Assembly: GCA_026984355.1 (NCBI GenBank)
Contig: JALSSG010000067.1
Location: 1 to 18,031, forward strand
Source: Hydrogenothermaceae bacterium
GTDB taxonomy: Bacteria > Aquificota > Aquificia > Aquificales > Hydrogenothermaceae
Length of the DNA stretch: 18,031 bases
Reading direction: 5' to 3'
A program made the translations under genes and the position numbers. Every line of letters begins with the position of its first letter. Positions within the stretch are counted from its first letter, which is position 1. The notes beneath the pieces are model-generated. The model had not been told where the DNA came from. It saw only the letters and a program-made list of their open reading frames with translations, and did no database searches. Positions 7,648 through 13,526 of the stretch are shown in pieces.

Positions 7648-8661
7648 ATGAGTGCTAAAGAACAAAATTTAGTAAAAATAATAAAAAATTTCAATTTAGA
7701 TTATTTAGGCAGTTTAAACCTTTTTTATGGAAAAGAGAATTTTATAAAAAAACAGGCGGTAGAAAAGATAAAGGAGAGTAAAAAAACAGGATTTCACTTT
7801 TTCTGGGGAGATGAAGTAAATTTACATCAGATAAAAGATGTTTTTTCAAGCTCTGGTCTTTTTTCAAAAGGCGAAGTTGCTGTTGTGTGGGATGTTGACC
7901 AGTTGTTTTCTAAGTTTTCTAAAAAACAAGTGGAAGATTTTTTGAAGTTTTTAGATGAAATACCACAAACGGATAAGCTGATTCTTGTTTCTCTAAAGGA
8001 TAAAATACCGAAAAAAGAACCTTACAAAACTATTTTAACTAAAGCAAAGGTTTTTACGGCTCCTCCATTAACTTCAAAGGCTTTTATGATTTCTATAAAA
8101 AAGAAAATAGAGAAAGAAGGACTAAAAATAGATGACGATACGCTTCTTTATCTTATTTCAAAGTTAGGTAATGATTTATATTCTGCAAAGCAAGAAGTAG
8201 AAAAACTAATAACACTAACAAAAAATAAGGAAGTTATACAAAAAGATGATATAGACAGGATAGTTTTTTCTAAAATAGAAGAAAATGTTTTTAGTTTTGT
8301 AGATAAGTTTTTTAAGAAAGATAAACAAGCTCTTAATATTTTCAAAAAACTTGTTGAAGTGTCTCATCACCCTTTTGAAATTCAGGCTTTGCTTCTTACT
8401 TATATAAATAGATTACTTCTTCTAAAAACAATGGAAAGACAGGGCATACCCTATGAGCAAATTTTTCAAAAGATAAAAGTTAACCATCCTTTTATGCAGT
8501 CAAATTTGAAAAAATTATCTCAATATTTAGATGAAAATCAACTAATTAACTTAATAAGTTCTCTTTATGAGCTTGAGATTAAAGAAAAGGTTTACTATGA
8601 AGACCCTATTAGAAGTTTTGAGGAGTTTTTATTAAGATGGTTAACCTTAACAAATCAGTAA
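7648..8661 (+). CDS. holA: DNA polymerase III delta subunit HolA
   Basis: 337-aa clamp-loader wrench subunit that opens the beta sliding clamp. It follows the HolA pattern: LGSLNLFYGKENFIKKQAVE at the N terminus, GDEVNLHQIKDVFSSSGLF (about 54-72) in the clamp-contacting region, then a degenerate AAA+ domain without Walker motifs (LILVSLKDKIPKKEPYKTI) and a helical C-terminal collar domain ending in RSFEEFLLRWL. Length is typical. AAGGA precedes the ATG, 1 nt after lptE. The end overlaps ruvB by 25 nt. Position after lptE supports both assignments. Confidence 0.88.
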   Translation: MSAKEQNLVKIIKNFNLDYLGSLNLFYGKENFIKKQAVEKIKESKKTGFHFFWGDEVNLHQIKDVFSSSGLFSKGEVAVVWDVDQLFSKFSKKQVEDFLKFLDEIPQTDKLILVSLKDKIPKKEPYKTILTKAKVFTAPPLTSKAFMISIKKKIEKEGLKIDDDTLLYLISKLGNDLYSAKQEVEKLITLTKNKEVIQKDDIDRIVFSKIEENVFSFVDKFFKKDKQALNIFKKLVEVSHHPFEIQALLLTYINRLLLLKTMERQGIPYEQIFQKIKVNHPFMQSNLKKLSQYLDENQLINLISSLYELEIKEKVYYEDPIRSFEEFLLRWLTLTNQ

Positions 8662-9599
8662 ATTTAAGACCTCTTAAACTTGATGAATACATAGGTCAGG
8701 AACATATAAAGGAAAAGTTAAAAGTTTTTATTGAAGCTTCAAAAAAGAGAAAAACATCTTTAGACCACATACTACTTTCAGGTCCTCCAGGACTTGGTAA
8801 AACAACTCTTGCTCAAATTATTGCTAATGAACTTGGAGTCCAGTTAAAAATCACTTCAGGAAATATTTTGGATAAGAAGGGAGATTTAGCTGGTATATTA
8901 ACTTCCCTTGAAGAAGGAGATATATTGTTTATAGATGAAATTCACCGTTTAAACCCTTCTGTTGAAGAAACTCTCTATTCTGCAATGGAGGATTTTCAGA
9001 TAGATATAATCCTTGGAAAAGGAAAATCAGCGCGTTCTATAAGAATAGAGTTAAAACCTTTTACACTTATAGGAGCTACAACAAGAAGTGGACTATTGAC
9101 TTCTCCTTTACTATCAAGGTTTGGCATTATTCTAAGTTTTGACTATTATTCAACAAAAGCACTAAAAGAGATTGTTAAAAGAACGTTGTCTTTGATGAAT
9201 TTTAGAATAGATGACCAATCTGCATATGAAATAGCGAAAAGGTCTAGGGGAACACCAAGAGTTGCAAACAAGTTAGCAAAGAGAGTTTTAGATTATATAA
9301 TGATAAAATATGATGGACAGATTGATGTAGATAAAACCTTACAGGCTCTTGAATTTTTAGGTATAGATGAATATGGGTTAAATTCTATAGATAGAAAATA
9401 TTTATCTATATTAATTTACCAGTTTGACTGTAAACCTGTAGGTATAAATACTATATCAATGGCTATGAATGAAAATAAAGATACAATAGAAGAGATGATA
9501 GAGCCATATCTACTTAGAATTGGTATGATTGAAAAAACTCCAAGAGGAAGAATTCCTACACAAAAAGCTATCCTTCATATGAAAAAATATCTTAAATAA
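8637..9599 (+). CDS. ruvB: Holliday junction ATP-dependent DNA helicase RuvB
   Basis: 320-aa AAA+ motor that drives branch migration of Holliday junctions with RuvA. Visible motifs are LRPLKLDEYIGQ (10-21), Walker A GPPGLGKTT (49-57), Walker B ILFIDEIHRL (96-105), the RuvA-contact hairpin around 120-140, sensor 1 GATTRSG (146-152), the SRFG arginine finger (160-163), sensor 2 RGTPRVANK (204-212), and the C-terminal winged helix EPYLLRIGMIEKTPRGR (289-305). The only useful ATG lies within the holA end, with GAGGAG about 12 nt upstream, suggesting coupling. ruvA and ruvC are not in the window. Confidence 0.97.
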   Translation: MVNLNKSVNLRPLKLDEYIGQEHIKEKLKVFIEASKKRKTSLDHILLSGPPGLGKTTLAQIIANELGVQLKITSGNILDKKGDLAGILTSLEEGDILFIDEIHRLNPSVEETLYSAMEDFQIDIILGKGKSARSIRIELKPFTLIGATTRSGLLTSPLLSRFGIILSFDYYSTKALKEIVKRTLSLMNFRIDDQSAYEIAKRSRGTPRVANKLAKRVLDYIMIKYDGQIDVDKTLQALEFLGIDEYGLNSIDRKYLSILIYQFDCKPVGINTISMAMNENKDTIEEMIEPYLLRIGMIEKTPRGRIPTQKAILHMKKYLK

Positions 9600-9613
9600 A
9601 AGGAGAAAGTTTT

Positions 9614-9817
9614 ATGTGGTATTTAGTTTACGAAGATTACGATGACTTTTTCTTTGGAGAAAAGGCTCCAATAGATATGCCAAAAGAATTTAAAGATTTG
9701 CAGGAAATTTTGACATTTGCTAAAGAAAATTCTTTAGAAATTATCAAAAAAGAAGAAGCTGTTATAGAGCTTTATCTTAAATCTCCAGAATATATGGCAA
9801 GATACGAATTAGGTTAA
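9614..9817 (+). CDS. Conserved-looking small protein of unknown function, 67 aa
   Basis: 67-aa soluble, acidic protein starting MWYLVYEDYDDFFFGEKAP, with an aromatic/acidic N terminus and a predicted helix around KEFKDLQEILTFAKEN. AGGAGA lies just upstream of the ATG. It begins 14 nt after ruvB and is the last gene of the operon; its TAA sits in the A-tract preceding the hairpin at 9824-9840. No family recognised. The SD, placement and normal composition support a real gene. There is no signal peptide or membrane segment. Confidence 0.7.
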   Translation: MWYLVYEDYDDFFFGEKAPIDMPKEFKDLQEILTFAKENSLEIIKKEEAVIELYLKSPEYMARYELG

Positions 9818-9840
9818 AAAAAAGCCCTGCAGAGCAGGGC
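9816..9840 (-). terminator. Rho-independent terminator of the leftward redox operon
   Basis: Perfect 7-bp stem GCCCTGC (9824-9830), 3-nt loop, GCAGGGC (9834-9840). Read on the minus strand the hairpin is followed by at least seven T's (complement of 9816-9823), the classic intrinsic terminator, 12 bp beyond the stop of the cytochrome c gene. On the plus strand the hairpin lacks a following T-run, but an alternative stem AAAAGCC (9820-9826) with GGCTTTT (9848-9854) could give weak termination of the ruvB operon as well. Confidence 0.85.
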
Positions 9841-9852
9841 ACAGGAAGGCTT

Positions 9853-10320
9853 TTAGGGGTATCCAGGGCCTTCCTTCACTTTCACAGGAGGGTAAGCCTT
9901 GGAGTTGTCTCCTGGCTTTAGCTTAAATCCTCTATACATATATATAGAGTAGGCTTCTAAAGCTTTCATTTCTTCGCTGTCTTCTGGTAGAGTTTTACCT
10001 TCAAGTGGTATTTGGATGCACCAATTTATCATTTCTCTTAAGGTTGCAACTTTACCGACATTTTCTTGAAACTTAGGGAATGTATGGGGATTTGAATTTG
10101 CAGCATCTGGGTGGCAATTTGCACATGTAAGTCCATTTGTTCCAAGTTTTTCACTGTGCCATAGCTGGTCTCCTTTTTTTATAAGGTTTATCAGTTCTTC
10201 ATTCATAAGTTTTAAGTCTTCTTCTGAAATGGGAGGTTTACCTGTAGAGCTTTTTATGAAAACAGTAGTAGTTATAGCTAAGGATAATATACCTGTTAAT
10301 AAATATTTTCTTTTTATCAT
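9853..10320 (-). CDS. Mono-heme c-type cytochrome, exported
   Basis: 155-aa protein with an N-terminal signal/anchor (MIKRK then hydrophobic 7-21) and one heme c site CANCH (66-70). The pattern NWCIQIPLEGKTLPEDSEEM (99-118), followed by ALEAY, resembles class I cytochromes of the SoxA/TsdA type, in which a Met downstream (Met118 or Met128) may be the sixth heme ligand. An extra Cys101 is notable. The start is the ATG at 10320, with AAGGAGGT placed 7 nt upstream. The frame extends ten codons further to 10350, but that start precedes the SD. It is the last gene of the redox operon, and a terminator follows. Likely a periplasmic electron carrier. Confidence 0.83.
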   Translation of the reverse strand: MIKRKYLLTGILSLAITTTVFIKSSTGKPPISEEDLKLMNEELINLIKKGDQLWHSEKLGTNGLTCANCHPDAANSNPHTFPKFQENVGKVATLREMINWCIQIPLEGKTLPEDSEEMKALEAYSIYMYRGFKLKPGDNSKAYPPVKVKEGPGYP

Positions 10321-10333
10321 CACTAAAACCTCC

Positions 10334-11353
10334 TTAGAGAGATATTCCATTTTTTAAGTGTTCTGGAATTAAATCTGCCCATTCTTTATATTTAAATAGA
10401 CCTAAGAATGTATCATCTATATAAGTCGTAGCGAAACCAACACCATCGTATATGTCTCCAGGGTCTGCTCTGTTCATTACGATTTCAGGATATGGAAGTT
10501 CCACAGGTGGATAAGGCCACGGCCATGATGTTGCAAGATTTCCTATATGAACCATATTTCCTGTTTTGTTATACACTACTTGATGCACATGGCCGTGAAT
10601 TGCTATTACCTTCTCAAATTTTGATAGTATTTGTCTTATTGCATCTGCATCTTTAGTCTGAAAATTCCATCTTGGATAGTAGTTCCATAATGGTGAGTGA
10701 GTAAATATAACTACTGGTGTATCAGGAGATAGATTTTTTACATCTTCTTCTAGCCACTGGAGTTGTTTTTCACCAACGCCCCATAGACCACATATATGAC
10801 ATTCTAATTCGGCAATAGCAAGCATTCTTTCCCATGGAGTTAAATCTCTTGCAGTCCAGTAATCTTCAACTAAAATAGAGTTTAAACCTATAAAGTGAAC
10901 ACCATTATGATTAAAACTCCAGAAAGGTGAACCAAAAAGCTCCTTCCATGCTTTTCCTAAATCTAAATACCAGTCGTGTTCTCCTGGTATCATTTTGTAT
11001 GGAATTCCTGCTTTTGTTAATTTATCAAGAATTCTCTTTCCTTTTAAAAGTTCTTTTTTCTTTCCAAAGTTAGCCAAATCACCTATAAAAACCACAAAAT
11101 CCGGTTTTGGCCTCATCTTAATCACATCTGATACTGCTCTTTCAAGAGTTTTATCAAATCTGTGGTCTGGCATTTCATACAGATGCGCATCACCTATAAC
11201 AGCAAAGTTAAAAGGTTTTACTTTAGATTTTTTAAATGGTTTAGCCTGTGCTACATTGACTATCCCTACAAGGGGAGAAAAAGCTGAGGCTGTAAAGGCT
11301 GTTAAGCCTGTTGTTGCCGAAAGCTTGATTAGATTTCGTCTTGAAATCTTCAT
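10334..11353 (-). CDS. Tat-exported calcineurin-like metallophosphoesterase
   Basis: 339-aa protein with a twin-arginine signal (SRRNLIK at 4-10, hydrophobic core, cleavage likely after AQA at 35-37). The five dinuclear-metal motifs are visible: GDAH (54-57), GDLANFG (91-97), GEHD (124-127), THSP (218-221) and HGHVH (253-257). These place it in the calcineurin-like phosphoesterase superfamily. The third motif is normally GNHD, so Glu125 replaces the bridging-metal Asn. Tat export suggests that it folds and binds metals in the cytoplasm. Substrate unknown. It lies between the peroxidase and cytochrome c genes with AAGGAGGT before the ATG. Confidence 0.88.
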   Translation of the reverse strand: MKISRRNLIKLSATTGLTAFTASAFSPLVGIVNVAQAKPFKKSKVKPFNFAVIGDAHLYEMPDHRFDKTLERAVSDVIKMRPKPDFVVFIGDLANFGKKKELLKGKRILDKLTKAGIPYKMIPGEHDWYLDLGKAWKELFGSPFWSFNHNGVHFIGLNSILVEDYWTARDLTPWERMLAIAELECHICGLWGVGEKQLQWLEEDVKNLSPDTPVVIFTHSPLWNYYPRWNFQTKDADAIRQILSKFEKVIAIHGHVHQVVYNKTGNMVHIGNLATSWPWPYPPVELPYPEIVMNRADPGDIYDGVGFATTYIDDTFLGLFKYKEWADLIPEHLKNGISL

Positions 11354-11375
11354 GTTAATTAACCTCCTTTTTTAT

Positions 11376-12464
11376 TTATTTGTCATAATCAGGTAGTTCT
11401 GGTTCTTCTACATAAGGAACATTTTCACAGGTTAATGCTTTTAGGAATGCTATTAATGCTTTCTTTTCTTTTTCTGTAAGGTTCAGAGGTTTTAAAGCTT
11501 TATCTTTATTTGGAACATTCCCACCACCTTTGTTATAAAACTCTATAACTTCTTTTAATGTTTTAAATGCACCGTTATGCATATAAGGTGGAGTTAAGGC
11601 AACGTTTCTTAAAGTAGGAGTTTTAAAACTTCCTTTATCTTTTGGGTCTTTGGTGAGAAAGTACCTTCCTAAATCTCTATCTATACTGTCTGGATTTTTA
11701 AAGCCTGCCTGTTTTAGTACGAAGTTCCTTGTAATCCTTGCTAATGTTCTGTCTTCCGCCTTGCTTTTTGGAACACCTGTAATATGAAATTTATTATCTG
11801 TTAAATTCGCACCGTTATGACATTGAATACAGCCAGCTTTACCGGTAAAGAGCTTTAATCCTAATTTTTCTTTTTTTGTTAAAGCATTTTTATCTCCTCT
11901 TAGGTATTTATCAAAAGGACTGTCATTACATACTATTGTTCTTTCAAAACTCGCTATAGCTTTTACTGCATTTTCAAGAGTTATAGGATTTTGTTCATCA
12001 GGAAAAGCCTTTTTGAACATTTCTCTATACATAGCTATTGCTTTTAATCTTTCTATCATAAGGTCGTAATGCAGGTTCATCTCAAATGGTGATACTATTG
12101 GTTTTTTTGCTTGCTCTTCTAAACTTTTTGCTCTACCGTCCCAAAACTGCAGTGAGTTATAAGCTGAGTTTAATATCGTTGGAGAGTGCCTGAAATGCTC
12201 GTTTCCAGGATAAGCTGGAGATAATATCTGATTTTTACCCCATGCATCTTCTGGAGAATGACATGTAGCACATGAAGTACTTCCATCACCAGAAAGTCTT
12301 GGGTCAAAGTACAAAAACTTTCCAAGTTCTATTTTTTCTTTTGTCATTGGATTATCTGCAGGGATAGGAGGTTTGTTCGGTAAAGGTTTTAATTTTAGAT
12401 GATGTTCACCAAAAGCCTGTGTTGTAATTATTCCAGCTAAAACGACAGTCAATGCTTTCTTCAT
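11376..12464 (-). CDS. Di-heme cytochrome c peroxidase (CcpA/MauG family)
   Basis: 362-aa periplasmic protein with a signal peptide (MKKALTVVLA… cleaved after about AFG, 17-19) and two heme c motifs, CATCH (65-69) and CIQCH (212-216). Family motifs include LGKFLYFDPRLSGDGS (47-62), RHSPTILN and FWDGRAKSLEEQA (107-119) with SPFEM (125-129), and TPTLRNVALTPPYMHNG (282-298). Such enzymes reduce hydrogen peroxide to water with electrons from small cytochromes or cupredoxins; MauG relatives instead oxidise protein residues. Length is typical. A perfect SD, AAGGAGGT, overlaps the stop codon of the upstream cupredoxin gene, so translation is probably coupled. Confidence 0.92.
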   Translation of the reverse strand: MKKALTVVLAGIITTQAFGEHHLKLKPLPNKPPIPADNPMTKEKIELGKFLYFDPRLSGDGSTSCATCHSPEDAWGKNQILSPAYPGNEHFRHSPTILNSAYNSLQFWDGRAKSLEEQAKKPIVSPFEMNLHYDLMIERLKAIAMYREMFKKAFPDEQNPITLENAVKAIASFERTIVCNDSPFDKYLRGDKNALTKKEKLGLKLFTGKAGCIQCHNGANLTDNKFHITGVPKSKAEDRTLARITRNFVLKQAGFKNPDSIDRDLGRYFLTKDPKDKGSFKTPTLRNVALTPPYMHNGAFKTLKEVIEFYNKGGGNVPNKDKALKPLNLTEKEKKALIAFLKALTCENVPYVEEPELPDYDK

Positions 12465-12476
12465 TTTTGCACCTCC

Positions 12477-13247
12477 TTACTCAATTTCAAACTTTACTTT
12501 TGTAGTTTTGCCTTTTTTTACGTTTACAGTGATTTCATCTTCTCCAAAGCCTTCATGCCATAGTTTTAGTGTGTAGGTTCCTGCTGGGACATCTGTAATC
12601 TTGAATTTTCCGTTTTCATCTGTTATTGCATAAAAAGGATTGGAAGGTATAACTCCCCATGAAATCATCCATCCATGAATACTGCAGGTGATTTTTACAA
12701 TTCCTGGTTTATCAAGTTTGACTTTATCAACCATTCCTTGTTTGTGTTGAGATAGTTTGAAAATTGTTTCAAAGTCCTGAACACCAGTAGCTTCGTGTTT
12801 TACTGGGTCTTGATTGATTACTTTTAATATAGAACCAGCAGTTATCCCAAAAACTCTTGGATGAAATTCACATCCTTTTTGGATTAAAGATTTCTCTTCT
12901 GATTTTTTTACTTTTAATCCTTCTATGTATACAACAGCATTTTTTATTCCTTTGTTTTTTCCTATTATGTATACTTTGTCAATCTTAAAACCTTTACCAC
13001 ATACATGTTTGTCTTTTGTTATGAGTTTTCTTCTGTTTTTAGGTTCTCTATCTCCTGCAAATACAACTATACCTTCTATAGTTCCAGTTCCTTTTTTGTT
13101 AGAAAGATTAACATTGTCTGCATAAGCAAAATACTTCACATATTCAATCTGGTAATGTTTACCTAAAGGTATTTTTTCGCTGGCAAAGGTAGTCAAAACA
13201 CCTGCCATAAGGACACTTCCTATTGTAAGTTTTCCTTTTTGAAACAT
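12477..13247 (-). CDS. Exported cupredoxin / carboxypeptidase-regulatory-like domain protein
   Basis: 256-aa exported protein with a signal peptide (about 1-23). A carboxypeptidase-regulatory/transthyretin-like start (TGTIEGIVVFAGDREPK, 54-70) is followed by a plastocyanin-like domain. Likely copper ligands are His151, Cys188, His191 and Met194 (CSIHGWM, a C-x2-H-x2-M type I arrangement). A second beta domain, FYAITDENGKFKITDVPAGTYTL, is given here as FYAITDENGKF (205-215) and ITDVPAGTYTLKLWHEG (217-233). Extra Cys83, Cys126 and His129 could form a disulfide or a second site. This layout is common in proteins labelled methylamine-utilisation-like. It is first in the operon, with AAGGAGGT 7 nt before ATG. 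Likely a redox partner of the peroxidase (inference). Confidence 0.85.
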   Translation of the reverse strand: MFQKGKLTIGSVLMAGVLTTFASEKIPLGKHYQIEYVKYFAYADNVNLSNKKGTGTIEGIVVFAGDREPKNRRKLITKDKHVCGKGFKIDKVYIIGKNKGIKNAVVYIEGLKVKKSEEKSLIQKGCEFHPRVFGITAGSILKVINQDPVKHEATGVQDFETIFKLSQHKQGMVDKVKLDKPGIVKITCSIHGWMISWGVIPSNPFYAITDENGKFKITDVPAGTYTLKLWHEGFGEDEITVNVKKGKTTKVKFEIE

Positions 13248-13297
13248 TTTTCTAACCTCCTTATTGATATTAATAACTATTAAAACTAAATAACTAA

Positions 13298-13318
13298 TAA
13301 TAGTAGCAATTACTATTA
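13298..13318. repeat. Perfect 8-bp palindrome, operator-like, in the redox operon leader
   Basis: TAATAGTA (13298-13305), 5-bp spacer, TACTATTA (13311-13318). It lies between the proposed promoter and the SD of the cupredoxin gene, inside the transcribed leader, and could be either a dimeric regulator site or a small RNA hairpin. The symmetry is seen directly; in such AT-rich DNA some chance matching is possible, although the central G/C bases pair as well. Confidence 0.4.
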
Positions 13319-13338
13319 ATAATAACAGTTTAATCTTA

Positions 13339-13367
13339 ACGATAATGATTACTGTTTATGTAGTCAA
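13339..13367 (-). promoter_or_regulatory. Putative redox-operon promoter with Fur-box-like sequence
   Basis: On the minus strand TTGACT (13367-13362) and TATCGT (13344-13339) are separated by 17 nt, a reasonable sigma-70-type promoter. The segment 13341-13359 read on the minus strand matches the classical 19-bp Fur consensus at 13 of 19 positions by my alignment, with the run TAATCATTATC identical. The element covers part of the -10, as an iron- or peroxide-responsive repressor site would. The promoter and Fur assignments are both inference; the base matches are seen. Confidence 0.45.
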
Positions 13368-13424
13368 TAGTTTTTGTTATTTATTTTTGTTCAGGTTAGT
13401 CTTTACTTTTAAATAATTGAAATC

Positions 13425-13448
13425 AATAAATATTAGAATATATTTATT
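13425..13448. repeat. Perfect 9-bp inverted repeat upstream of the glycosyltransferase promoter
   Basis: AATAAATAT (13425-13433), 6-bp spacer, ATATTTATT (13440-13448). All arm bases are A/T, so chance is quite possible, but it ends 7 bp before the proposed -35 of the rightward promoter, a likely place for a regulator. Confidence 0.3.
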
Positions 13449-13455
13449 TGCATAT

Positions 13456-13485
13456 TTTACATTGTGTAGTTAAGATTACGATAAT
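13456..13485 (+). promoter_or_regulatory. Putative promoter of the glycosyltransferase-deacetylase pair
   Basis: TTTACA (13456-13461) and GATAAT (13480-13485) with an 18-nt spacer. A start near 13492 would give a leader of about 35 nt ending in the SD at 13512-13519. Boxes are seen, use is inferred. Confidence 0.45.
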
Positions 13486-13511
13486 ATAGGTATATCATTT
13501 TTGTTGGTGTC

Positions 13512-13519
13512 AAGGAGGT
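13512..13519 (+). promoter_or_regulatory. Strong Shine-Dalgarno that sets a CTG start
   Basis: AAGGAGGT at 13512-13519, the perfect anti-16S complement, is followed after 7 nt by CTG (13527-13529). No ATG, GTG or TTG occurs in frame between the upstream stop (13482-13484) and codon 19 (GTG 13581). Confidence 0.75.
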
Positions 13520-13526
13520 AATTAAG

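Noticed and set aside
10321..10350. Upstream ATG start for cytochrome c at 10350
   Set aside because: The perfect AAGGAGGT lies downstream of it and 7 nt before ATG 10320, so the shorter start is favoured.
10995..11396. 133-codon plus-strand frame over the phosphoesterase gene
   Set aside because: It is antisense to conserved catalytic motifs and has no family likeness.
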